Assembly: GCF_014640075.1 (NCBI RefSeq)
Contig: NZ_BMGG01000002.1
Location: forward strand, 248,001 to 312,000
Reading direction: 5' to 3'
DNA: 64,000 bases
Source: Chelatococcus reniformis
GTDB taxonomy: Bacteria > Pseudomonadota > Alphaproteobacteria > Rhizobiales > Beijerinckiaceae
Shown: positions 35,845 through 49,300 of the stretch, in pieces
How the letters are laid out: each line of letters opens with the position of its first letter
Position numbering within the stretch: position 1 is the stretch's first letter
The notes under the pieces: generated by a model
Seen by the model: the letters and a program-made list of their open reading frames with translations, nothing else
Database searches by the model: none
Told to the model about the DNA's origin: nothing
Position numbers and translations under genes: made by a program

Positions 35845-38800
35845 TCACACTGACAATGCCCTGCGGACGGCAGCAAGATCGGGCTGGGCACCTACACCTT
35901 CAAAAATGTCGGCAGCTCGGCTGAGAGTTGACGACCTGTCCGGATCGTCGTGGGACTTCGTCTGGCCGATCTGATACAGGGCGAGGCCGAGCTCGCGCGG
36001 CATCCGCAGTTCCTTCGCCGCCTGCGCGGCAGCGTTCCAGAGGCGTTGCGCTTTGGCCGGCCGGCCCGCGAGAAGCGCGGAGCGCCCCCCCAACAACAAG
36101 GCCTGTGGCCGGCAGACGGGAGACATTCTGGTGGCTCGCGCCGCGTGCCGGCACGCGAGCAATGCACGCGTTTGCGCGGCCGGGCCGACATTCCGGCCGT
36201 CCTTCTCCTCGGCCCACCTCGCCAGAAGGACCTCCGTCACGCCCACCACTCCATAGACGTAGCTGCCCCAGACAACATCCACCTCCTGAAGAACGGCAAG
36301 ACCGCGCTCGGCCGCCTCCATGGCGTCCGCCGTCTCCTGCCGCTGCAGAAGGGCCGAAGACAAAATCCCAAGGCAAAGCAGTCGATCGGCGCGGCCCATC
36401 CGGACCTGGGAGAGGTCATTGAGCTGCCGCAGCTGCGCCGTGTCTGTCCGACCGCGCATCAGATTGAGCAATGCGGTCGCCGCCGCGTGCCATGCCGCTG
36501 CCTGGCGCGTCGACTCGGACGAAACCATCGTTTCCAGATCCGACAGCAGCGTTTCCGCGGTTCCCAGATCGCCACGAAAGATCGATGAAAAGGCCAGGAT
36601 CGTCACCGGCGCATGCCAGCGGGACCGGTCACCCAGCTGACGGTAGAGCGAAAGCGCGCGTCGCGCGCAACGCTCCGTGAAGTCCCAGTCGCCCATGCCG
36701 TAGCCGAAGACCGCGGCGAGGAGGTGCGCCCGGGCCGCGACAGGCAAGCTGTCCACCTCGTCGGCGACGCGCAGGGCGCGTGCGCAATAGAAGCGCCCGA
36801 TGCGGTGCAGTCCGGACATTCCGAGGCCCAGCCCCAGCGCGCTATAGCCGCTGACGGCTTCGGTCGTGGCGCCGCAGCGCTCGGCCAGATTGAGCGCAGA
36901 GAGGGTCTCGTCGAGGACTGCCAGTGACTCATTCAAAAAGAAATGCCGTTCCGCCAGCCGCTCGCGCATGTGCGCCGTCCGCTGGAGCGTCCGCAGATCA
37001 ACGGCCGGGCGTCCCGCCAGCCGCGGGGCCCAGGCCCGCATGCGGATTTGGCGGGCCACGTTGGTCATCACCCGCGCGAGCCGACCCGCAGGCCCTCGTG
37101 GAGAGGTCTGATGCAGGAAGGCCATGGCCCGGCCATAGTGGAGAAACGCTTCCTCATAGTCCGCCAGCTCGTTGTTGGCGTCTCCGAGGATTTCCTCCCA
37201 TTCCGATAGGCGGGCGTCGTTGTCCACGGTCCGACTGCCTTCGGTCAGACCATAGGCTCGTTCGATGTAGCGTATGGCGTCCCGGTTCGCATGGCTCCTC
37301 AACGCCTGCCTTGCCGCAAGCTCGAAGTAACCGATGGCGCGATCGCTCTCGGCTGCGTGTTCCCAATGTTGTGCGAGCTGAGAATAATAGGGCTCCAACC
37401 ATTGAGAATGTTGGCGCTCGATTGCGACAGCGATCAACTTATGAAGCGTGACACGCTGTGCCAGCGACAGAAGCCTATACGTGACCTCCTGGCCAATGGC
37501 GTGGCGAAACGAGTAGCGGGGTGCCGATCCGTCGTCCTCCATCAAGAGAAAGTCCTGCTCCATCAGTTGGCGGAGCATGGCCTTGATGTCCGTCAGAGCC
37601 GTCTTCCTCGGATAGACCGCGATCGCGGTCTCGGCGGTGAAAGTTCCGCCGATTGCGCTCGCGGCCTTCAGCAAGAGCTGGGTTTCGAGGGGAAGTGCAT
37701 CGACACGACTGACGATCGCTCCCTCGAGACTTGCGGGCAGCGATCGTTTTGCCGGGTCGTCCAGATCAGCCAATACCTCGCAAACACCCCGAGCCACGGC
37801 AACTGCCCCGGTATCGCGCAGCGCGAGCGCGAGTTCCTCGCAATGGAACGGGTTCCCTTCACTGTGTTGATAGACAAACTTCACCAGACGCTCCGGAAGC
37901 TCGCTGGCGCGCAGCTTTCGGCGAATGAGTTCCTCGATCGCGCGCTCGGACATCGCGGAGAGGCTGATCTCGATGCCATGACCGAGCTCGTCTGCGGGCC
38001 CGGCACGGGCCGGGGCGGAAGCGGCAGGTCGGCGGCTCGCAACCAACAGCAGACGGGGCAACTTCCGGGCGACGGCGGCCAGGAGGTGAATAGACGCGCT
38101 GTCGAACCAGTGCAGGTCTTCAAAGATCAATGCGCCCGGGGCCTGCTCACGTTCGGCAAGCAGCGCAATGGTTAGGGCTTCAAGACAGGCGGCCCTTGCC
38201 GAGCCGGTGATCTGACTGGTCAGCGCGGTTTCGGTAAGATCGATGTTGATGATCTCGCGCAGCAAGGGTAACCATGACGCGAGCATTTCATCGTGCTTCA
38301 GCCTTTCCTCGGCAATCCGCCGTGTCTGTTCGGGCGAATCCCCGCCGAGGATTTCGTGGATGACGCCTCGCCACGCAAAATACGGCGTCGATTTGTCAAT
38401 TGCAGTCGCGAAGCCGCGCAAGACCCGGTATTTCTGCGCCCTGGCAAATTCCGCGAGATCGTCGAGAAGAATGGACTTGCCGATGCCCGGTTCGCCTTGA
38501 ACGATGATCGCACCGCCCTGTCCCCGTTGTAGCGCATCGCGAAGCTGACGTCGTTCGTCCTCCCGACCGACGATCTCGCTATCGCCATGGTCGCGACTGC
38601 CTGTTGAGACGGTCACGGGGCGAAATGCTGCCACATGGGGTTCAATCCCTTTGACCTGCTGCGGGGGCAGAACAGAGAAGCTGACGCGATCCCGAACTGC
38701 CGTCGCCGTTGCGGCGTCGCAAAGGATGTCGCCAGCTGCCAGCTCCATCAGTCGCGCGGCAATATTGATAGCCGGGCCGATAAGGCAATATTCACGGCGC

Positions 38801-39873
38801 CGCTCTCCACCGTAATCTCCACAGAATAACTTGCCCGACGCAATGCCAATCGACGTCCTCACGCCCGCGGCTTTGAGCTGCCTGGCTATGGCAAGACCGG
38901 CCTCGATGCCTCGTTGCGGGTCTTCTTCATGCGCCAATCGCGGAACGCCAAAGGCGAGAAATATGCTGAAACCCTTGTCATCCATCAGGACTTTGTGGAC
39001 CACGCCATCAAATCTATGGGCGACGCGCTGGATCTCTAGAACTGCAGCCTGAAGTATTTTCGCAAAGGTTTCGTCAAAGGAGAGATCGACCAATTGAATG
39101 TACACGATCGTTACATTACGAAACTCGGCCAGCCACGTTCGCTCGCCGAGGCGCAGATGATCGACGACAAAGCTGGGAATTAGCTCTTCAATATTGAGAT
39201 CGGCTGGCATCTGGCCAGCAGGCATTTGGGACGGCAGTATATCTTTCCGCATCCTGTCGAGGATGAATAGTCCGTTGGAAAATATACCTTCGCAATGATG
39301 TCGGACGACATTGTGCAATGCGCTGCACAGCACCACGTCGCCGACTTTTGCCTTCCGGTATGCATCGCCCAACCGCTCAAACGGCGATCCGACAACAACG
39401 AAGCACCACTGACCGTAAAGGCCGCCCAGTTTGCAGCGATGAATTTCACCGATATCAGTCGAGATGCGCAAGTGAAGTTTCTGCGCCGACCCCGCCCGCT
39501 CGTTCATCTCGCGTTTCAGCGCCAGAGCGCACTGGGCCGCAAGTCGGGCCGCCTCATCCATCTCGAATGCATCGTCCCAGACTGCCAGTATTGCGTCCCC
39601 GGCAAATGCGATTATATCTCCCCCGTATCTGTCGATAATGTCGGTAAGCGGTCCAAAACATTGATTAAGAAGAATTGATACTTCCTCGGCGCCGCCCGGG
39701 CCGTGTCGCGCCATGCGGTTCGTCATCTCGACGAATCCGGCGATGTCCAACAGCAGCACTGCGGCAACCGCAGATTCGACAACGGGTTCGTTGAAAGGGA
39801 AGCGGCGGCCTCCGCGTGCGGTCCTAACCCATCTTGGAACGTATGCGCTGACGTCCCCCGTGAGTCTGTCCAT
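35845..39873 (-). CDS. Soluble adenylyl cyclase-like protein: two cyclase domains, AAA ATPase, helical repeats
   Basis: A 1342-residue protein laid out like mammalian soluble adenylyl cyclase. Cyclase domain 1 (about 35-200) has LLLDIAGF (Asp43) and GGDIIAFAGDAILAVW (Asp93), the two metal-binding aspartates. Domain 2 (about 250-430) has VHKVLMDDKGF, SIGIASGKLFCGDYGGERR and CLIGPAINIAARLME with the Asn/Arg of the transition state. A P-loop ATPase follows: GEPGIGKS near 460 and LIFEDLHWFDSAS near 580. The last 480 residues look like TPR-type helices. Two positions that recognise the base in the mammalian enzyme differ: Ala89 for Lys and Cys for Thr before LIG. ATG 39873 has GAGGT upstream. It leads the operon with the two oxidoreductases. 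Cyclase activity is uncertain. Confidence 0.87.
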   Translation of the reverse strand: MDRLTGDVSAYVPRWVRTARGGRRFPFNEPVVESAVAAVLLLDIAGFVEMTNRMARHGPGGAEEVSILLNQCFGPLTDIIDRYGGDIIAFAGDAILAVWDDAFEMDEAARLAAQCALALKREMNERAGSAQKLHLRISTDIGEIHRCKLGGLYGQWCFVVVGSPFERLGDAYRKAKVGDVVLCSALHNVVRHHCEGIFSNGLFILDRMRKDILPSQMPAGQMPADLNIEELIPSFVVDHLRLGERTWLAEFRNVTIVYIQLVDLSFDETFAKILQAAVLEIQRVAHRFDGVVHKVLMDDKGFSIFLAFGVPRLAHEEDPQRGIEAGLAIARQLKAAGVRTSIGIASGKLFCGDYGGERRREYCLIGPAINIAARLMELAAGDILCDAATATAVRDRVSFSVLPPQQVKGIEPHVAAFRPVTVSTGSRDHGDSEIVGREDERRQLRDALQRGQGGAIIVQGEPGIGKSILLDDLAEFARAQKYRVLRGFATAIDKSTPYFAWRGVIHEILGGDSPEQTRRIAEERLKHDEMLASWLPLLREIINIDLTETALTSQITGSARAACLEALTIALLAEREQAPGALIFEDLHWFDSASIHLLAAVARKLPRLLLVASRRPAASAPARAGPADELGHGIEISLSAMSERAIEELIRRKLRASELPERLVKFVYQHSEGNPFHCEELALALRDTGAVAVARGVCEVLADLDDPAKRSLPASLEGAIVSRVDALPLETQLLLKAASAIGGTFTAETAIAVYPRKTALTDIKAMLRQLMEQDFLLMEDDGSAPRYSFRHAIGQEVTYRLLSLAQRVTLHKLIAVAIERQHSQWLEPYYSQLAQHWEHAAESDRAIGYFELAARQALRSHANRDAIRYIERAYGLTEGSRTVDNDARLSEWEEILGDANNELADYEEAFLHYGRAMAFLHQTSPRGPAGRLARVMTNVARQIRMRAWAPRLAGRPAVDLRTLQRTAHMRERLAERHFFLNESLAVLDETLSALNLAERCGATTEAVSGYSALGLGLGMSGLHRIGRFYCARALRVADEVDSLPVAARAHLLAAVFGYGMGDWDFTERCARRALSLYRQLGDRSRWHAPVTILAFSSIFRGDLGTAETLLSDLETMVSSESTRQAAAWHAAATALLNLMRGRTDTAQLRQLNDLSQVRMGRADRLLCLGILSSALLQRQETADAMEAAERGLAVLQEVDVVWGSYVYGVVGVTEVLLARWAEEKDGRNVGPAAQTRALLACRHAARATRMSPVCRPQALLLGGRSALLAGRPAKAQRLWNAAAQAAKELRMPRELGLALYQIGQTKSHDDPDRSSTLSRAADIFEGVGAQPDLAAVRRALSV

Positions 39874-40056
39874 CGACGAGACCTCGCATTTTACGCTGGC
39901 GTGATCCGCAGCGAGGTGTTCACGGGTGCGCGCAGAGCCGACTACGTTGCCATTCCGCAACGTTCGCGCCCCAGAACTTTCCTGCGTCCATCTAATAGGA
40001 CTCCCTGGAAAGCTTCAACCATCAATTCGATGTGCGCCGGCGATCGAACGCTTCAT

Positions 40057-40160
40057 TAGAGCGTTTTCGAGCGAAGTGGACGCCGGTTCGCGTGAAGAAA
40101 ACGCGATGAATCAAACAGATAGAGCACTTCGGCGTTTCGAAGAAACGCGGAAATGCTCTA
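40057..40160. repeat. Rhizobiales-type intergenic repeat element
   Basis: The segment starts TAGAGCGTTTTCGAGCGAAG, continues with a GGTTCGCGTGAAGAAAACGCG block, and ends in a hairpin with arms 40120-40138 and 40142-40160 that pair at 17 of 19 positions around a 3-base loop. GCGTTTTC (left) and GAAAACGC (middle) also pair. Elements of this wording are, from general knowledge, dispersed in hundreds of copies in Bradyrhizobium and relatives. Only one copy was seen in this window. Confidence 0.72.
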
Positions 40161-40376
40161 GGCCGATGGGCAGCGCGGACCGCGCGACGGGCTCGTTCGG
40201 TTGCGTCCGGCCGATCAGCGGCGGATAGGATCTTTGCTACTTGTAGAGACGGACGTTGGTGAGCCCCGTCCGCAGGCCGTAGGGTCGAGGGCTGCCCGGG
40301 CCCGCGGTGGCGGAGTGCCGAGATCTCGCTGCAAGGGCCTTTTGGCGCAATCTTTCCGGGTCGCGGCCGCCCGACC

Positions 40377-40410
40377 TGGTGTCCCACGTGTCGCGCAGTG
40401 GGGGACACCA
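40377..40410 (-). terminator. Hairpin beyond the end of glgB
   Basis: TGGTGTCCCAC (40377-40387) and GTGGGGGACACCA (40398-40410) pair almost fully, with a two-base bulge and a 10-base loop. It is 160 bases past the glgB stop on the transcribed side. No T-run; terminator or RNA-stability element. Confidence 0.4.
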
Positions 40411-40569
40411 GGGGCGCTGCTTCAGACCAGGGGCTTCGGCTCACGGCCGGGTGAAGCCGTCAGCGGGCGTGTGGCGCGGGGCTCGCCGCATGGGCTGCAA
40501 GGGATCAACGCGCCAAGTGCCCCTATGGGGAGCCGCGGGGCGGCAGCGAGGCGCCCGGCTCCAATCCGC

Positions 40570-42812
40570 TCACGGCTCGCGGGCGAGGATCACTGTCGCC
40601 AGCGGCGGCAACGTCAGCGCCAGCGATTGGTGCTGGCCGTGGCTGGCAATGGTGTCGGTGGTGACGCCGCCCTGATTGCCGACGTTGCTGCCGCCGTAGA
40701 CGGCGGCATCGGTGTTCAGGATCTCCCGGTAGAAGCCTGGCAGCGGCACCCCGAAGCGGTAGCCCTCGCGCGGCACCGGCGTGAAGTTCGACACCACGAG
40801 GACGATCTTGTCCGGGTCCATGCCTTTGCGCGCCCAGATGATCACCGAATTGTCGCGGTCGTCGGACACCAGCCATTGGAAGCCGGCCGGCTCGGTGTCG
40901 CGCTCGTGCAGGGCAGGGTAGTCGCGGTAGACGCGGTTGAGATCCCGCACCAGCGTTTGAACCCCCCGGTGCTCGGGCTGATCGAGCAGATGCCAGTCGA
41001 GGCTGGCGTCGTGGTTCCATTCGCGCTCCTGCCCGAACTCGCAGCCCATGAACAGGAGCTTCTTGCCGGGATGGCCCCACATGAAGCCGAGGTAAGCGCG
41101 CAGATTGGCGAAGCGCTGCCAGGCGTCGCCGGGCATGCGGCCGATGAGCGATCCTTTGCCGTGCACGACCTCGTCGTGGGAGATCGGCAGAACGAAGTTC
41201 TCGGAGAAGGCGTAGAGCAAGCCGAAGGTCAGGTCGTCGTGGTGATAGCGACGATGCACGGGGTCGTAGCCGATGTAGCGGAGAGTGTCGTGCATCCACC
41301 CCATGTTCCACTTGAAGCCGAAACCCAGGCCGCCCGTATAGGTCGGGTGCGAGACACCCGGCCAGGCTGTCGATTCCTCGGCGACGGTGATGACGCCTGG
41401 ATTGTGGCCGTAGGTTACCTCGTTCATGCGACGCATGAAGTCGATGGCGTCGAGATTCTCGTTGCCGCCATAGCGGTTCGGCACCCATTCGCCGGGCCGG
41501 CGCGAATAGTCGAGGTAGAGCATGGAGGCGACTGCGTCGACACGCAGCCCGTCGAGATGGTAGCGCTCGAGCCAGAAGCGGGCGTTGGCGATGAGGAAGC
41601 TCGCGACCTCCTGGCGGCCGAAGTTGTAGATGTAGGTGCCCCAGTCCTGGTGGAAGCCTTGGCGCGGATCAGCGTGCTCGTAGAGATGGGTGCCGTCGAA
41701 CAATGCAAGGCCGTGGGGATCGTTCGGGAAATGCCCCGGCACCCAGTCGAGCAGGATGCCGATGCCCTCCCGGTGCGCCACCTCGACGAAATGCGCGAAA
41801 TCCTCGGGCGTGCCGAAACGGCTGGTCGGCGCGTAGAGCGACACCGGCTGATAGCCCCACGAGCCGTCGAACGGGTATTCGGTGATCGGCAGCAATTCGA
41901 TATGGGTGAAGCCCATGTCCTTGACGTAGGGGATCAGCCGGTCGGCGAGCTCCCGGTACGTCAGGTACCGGTGGCCTTCGTCGGGGACTCGGGCCCACGA
42001 GCCCAGGTGGCATTCATAAATGGTCATGGGCGCGCGACGCGGCTCGGCGCGCGCGCGCGCCGCCATCCATTCGCTGTCGCGCCAGGCGGGCAGCGACGTG
42101 CCGCTCAGCACGGAGGCGGTGGCCGGCGGCCGCTCGGCGGCGAGGGCGACCGGGTCCGCCTTCAGGCGCAGGCCCCCGTCGGCCCCCTTGATCTCGAACT
42201 TGTAGCGCTGCCCGTTGCCGAGCTCCGGCACGAACAGCTCCCAGGCGCCGGCGCTGTGGCGCAGCCGCATGGGATGGACCCGCCCGTCCCAGCCGTTGAA
42301 GTCCCCCACGACGCTGACACGGCGCGCGTTGGGAGCCCAGACCGTGAAGACGATGCCGGCGACGTCCTCGGCGGTGCGCGCATGGCCGCCGAAGACGGCC
42401 GCGACCGCGTCGCCGCCGACGTCCCGCGTGCCGGCGAGATCCGCGTCGCTCCAGACGGGGCCGAAGCGATACGGATCATGGCGGATGACGCTGCCTTGGT
42501 CGGTCTCGACGCGCAGGCGGTAGGCGGGCGTTTCCCGCGCCGACAGCCGCGCAACGAAGAAGCCGGCGTCGTGGCGGCGTTCCATGGCCTTAATGTCGGC
42601 ATCGCGGTCCCGCTCGATCAGCGTGACAGTGCGGGCGCCGGGAAGCAGCACGCGGATCTCCCAAAGCCCCGGGGCGATGCGGTGCGGGCCGAGGACCGAG
42701 AACGGGTCGCCGTGCTCGGCTCGCACCATGGCGTCCACGACCGCCTGGGCCAGCGCCGCTCTCGCGGGGGGCGGCGGCGCAGTTTCGTTGCGAGGCGGTG
42801 CCTGGTCCGTCT

Positions 42813-42816
<4 letters not shown>
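40570..42816 (-). CDS. glgB: 1,4-alpha-glucan branching enzyme
   Basis: A 748-residue GH13 branching enzyme of normal length, which moves an alpha-1,4 segment to an alpha-1,6 branch. An N-terminal CBM48-like beta domain contains VWAPNARRVSVVGDFNGWDG; the barrel has YECHLGSWAR, ELLPITEYPFDGSWGYQ, the nucleophile in DGLRVDAVASM (Asp427), the acid/base in TVAEEST (Glu480) and SHDEVVHGKGS. ATG 42816 overlaps the treS stop by four bases; the upstream frame is a shadow. As last gene of the cluster it branches the linear chains made by GlgE. Confidence 0.96.
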
Positions 42817-46112
<3,296 letters not shown>

Positions 46113-46288
46113 GGAGACCTCGTCGAATGAGGGGCGGCGGCTCCGGTGCGGGTCTGCGCGCTGCCGGCGAATCCGGCTAGGCGAACCCGCTCAGTGACGC
46201 ATAAGGGGAACAAGCTTCCGGGCACAAGAGCGGCGGAAAGGTGCGGAAAACCGGCGCCTTGTCCGCTGCGCCGGCCGCGGCGCAGGGC

Positions 46289-46323
46289 GGCGCCTCAAGC
46301 CGCCGCCGGCGGCTTGAGGCGCC
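46289..46323 (-). terminator. 16-bp perfect hairpin across the glgE stop codon
   Basis: Arms GGCGCCTCAAGCCGCC (46289-46304) and its exact complement (46308-46323) with a 3-base loop. The glgE stop codon (46295-46297) is inside one arm and the last codons (PPAAA) in the other. No T-run follows, so complete termination is doubtful; attenuation or RNA processing between glgE and treS is more likely. Confidence 0.6.
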
Positions 46324-49300
46324 AGACCACGACGGGCCGGCTGTCCGGTTCCAGCGCGATGCGGTGGGTCTTGCCGTAGAGCGTGAAGCTGCCACCCGCC
46401 AACAGATCTTCGGCATCGATCGAGGCGTCGTCGGGCAGGCCGAACTGCCACAGCGGCACCTCGTAGGTGCACTCCTGTCGGTTGTGCGGGTCGAGGTTGA
46501 TCAGCACCAGCACGCAGTCGTCCCGCTCCGGCGTGATGCGGGCGAAGGCCAGGATGTTGTCGTTCCAGGCGTTCAGGAACAGCACGTTGCGGAAATCCTG
46601 CAGCGCCCGGTTGTCGCGCCGGATGGCGTTGAGGCGGGTGATGAAGTCGCGGATGTGGCCGGGCCGGGCCAGGTCCCACGCCTTGATCTCGTACTTCTCG
46701 CTGTTGAGATACTCCTCCCGGCCCGGCAGCGGCTCGGCCTCGCACATCTCGAAGCTCGAATACACGCCCCACACCGATGACAGGAGGGCGCCGAGCGCCG
46801 CCCGCACCCTAAAGCCGGCCGGTCCGCTGGTCTGCAGGTAGAATGGATTGATGTCGGGCGTGTTGACGAAAAAGTTCGGCCGGTAATACTCGGCCATCTC
46901 GCTGGTCGACAACTCGACGATATAGTCGATGATCTCCTGCTTGCCGGTGCGCCAGGTAAAGTAGGTGTAGGATTGCTGGAAGCCGGCCTTGGCGAGGGCG
47001 CGCATCATCTTGGGCCGGGTGAACGCTTCGGCCAGGAAAATCGCGTCCGGGTGCCGGTCGTTGACGCTGCGGATCAACCAGCGCCAGAACGGCAGGGGCT
47101 TGGTGTGGGGGTTGTCGACGCGGAAGATGCGCACCCCCTGGTCGCACCAGAACAGCACGACGTCGCGCAGCGCGACCCACAGCGACGGCAGGCCGGCGCG
47201 GTAGAAGTCGACGTTGACGATGTCCTCGTATTTCTTCGGTGGGTTTTCGGCGTATTTCAGTGTCCCGTCCGGCCGCCAGTCGAACCATTCGGGATGCTGC
47301 TTGATCCACGGATGGTCGGGCGAGCACTGGATGGCGAAATCGAGGGCGATCTCCAGCCCGTGGTCGAAGGCCGCGGCAACGAGGGCGCGGAAGTCCTCGA
47401 TCGAGCCCAGCTGCGGGTGTACCGCGTCGTGGCCGCCGTCGGGCGAGCCGATGGCATAGACACTGCCGACGTCGCCCTCGACGGCCGTCAGCGAATTGTT
47501 CCTGCCCTTGCGATGGCTCGTGCCGATCGGGTGGATGGGCGGGAAATACAGCACGTCGAAGCCCATGTCGCGCACGTAGGGCAGGCGGCCGATGACGTCG
47601 CGGAAGGTGCCGTGGCGCCCGGGGTCGCCGGATTGCGAGCGCGGAAACAGCTCGTACCAGGAGCTGAAACGCGCGGCGAGGCGGTCGCCAATGAGCTCGA
47701 GGGTGGGGTGAGTGGAGAGCTGGGCGCGCTCGGCGTTGCGGGCGACCAGGGCCGCGTTGCGCTCATCCGTCAGGGCGGCGAGCTGCGCCGGCGCGCCGTC
47801 CGCATGCCGCTTCAGCTCGGCGAGCAGGGCGGTCAGAGCTGGCGCGTCCGCGCTGCCGCCGGCAGCCGCCGCGGCGGCTGCGTGCTCGGCCATGTGCACG
47901 CCCTCGATGGTCTCCAGCCGCACGTCCTGCCCGGCGCCGTGCTTGCGCTCCACCTCCCACAGCCAGGAAGCGAAGGGGTCGCGCCAGGCTTCGATCGTGT
48001 AGAGGTAGCGGGTGTTCTCCTCGACCGGGAAGTGGCCGGCCCAGCGGTCGTTGTCGACGAAGGCCATGGGCGCGCGCCGCCACTCCGCCTCAGCGGCCGT
48101 CCGAAAGAGCACCTCGGCGGCGATCTTGTCGTGGCCGTCGCTGAAGATGTCGGCGCTGACCTCGACGACCTCGCCGACGACGCGCTTGACCGGGGTCGCG
48201 CCGCCGTCCACCTGCGGCGCCACGCGCTCGATGATCACGCGGCCGCCGCCGTCGGGCGCTTCGCCTGCGTCCGCCGACCGCGCCGGCTTGGCGGCGCTGA
48301 GCACCACCACCTCACCGGGCGCGAGCACGAGCTGCTGCGCCGCGTCGACGGCCTCGGCTGCGGCCGCCGGTTCGGCGAAGCGCAGGGCCGTGAAGCGCGA
48401 GAAGACGCCGCCGACGCGGCTCATCAGCGGCCCCACGCCGGCATGAGCCTCCTGCCCGCCCGGGTTGGCGACGATGATGGCGACGCTTTCGGCCACCAGC
48501 GGATGGGCGCCCTCGTAGCGGGCCAGCACCAGCAGCGGCTCGTCCGGCGCCGAGAGGCGCACGAGCGCACCCTCCGTATTGAGCGCCGGCACCGTCGGGC
48601 GCAGGCGGTTGAAGGCGCGAATGAAGGCGGAAATGTCGATGCCCGTAGTCTCCGCATCGCCAGGGCGGGTCTCGACCACGTGCAGGGGCCGGCGATAGCC
48701 CCATTCATAGCCGATGGGCATCAGCACGCCGGTCGAGAAGCAGCCGGCCAGCGCATAGCGGAGCTTGAGGTAGCGTGCGATGCCGGCGATGTCGCCGGGA
48801 TCGTGCTCGCTCGCCAGCCGCGCCATGTCGTGGTTCTCGGGAAAGGCGATGGATGGCGCGAGCGTGCGCAGCGCCTGGTACTGCTCGATCGCCCAAGGCT
48901 CGCGCAGGTCCCACCAGGCGAACGAGTTGAAGAGGTAGTCGAAGCCGGCGGCGGCGATCCGCCTGGTCTCGTCGAACGTGCAGCCGAGCGTCTCGGCGGC
49001 GAAGACGGCGGCTCCATCGCGGGTCTTGGCGTCGGCGATCAGCTCGGCCCAGACTTCGGCGGGGACCTTGTAGGCCGCGTCGCAGCGGAAGCCTGTGACG
49101 CCGAGGCCCTGCATATGGGCCACATAGCGCTTCCAATAGGTCAGCAGGTCGGTGCGGGCGGCCTCGTTCTCGTAGTCCAGCTCGGCCAGATCCGTCCACT
49201 CGGTGCGCACGCTCGGATCGACCGGATCGACGGCGAACGGGCTCACCAGCTCGCCGTCCGCGGTCCGCCGGAAGGCATGCGGCAGCTCCTGGGTGAGCAG

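Larger units (their letters stand above)
39874..40569. other. 696-bp intergenic region with a repeat element and hairpin, no gene
   Basis: It lies between the start of the cyclase operon and the end of glgB, both leftward, so it should hold the cyclase promoter and the glgB terminator. I see no convincing coding sequence; the short open frames have no ribosome-binding site or family match. It holds the Rhizobiales-like element at 40057-40160 and the hairpin at 40377-40410. Confidence 0.6.

Noticed and set aside
35845-39873. Reading the cyclase protein as an ordinary LuxR-type MalT/AAA regulator
   Set aside because: No C-terminal helix-turn-helix is visible, and the N-terminus contains two clear cyclase homology domains.
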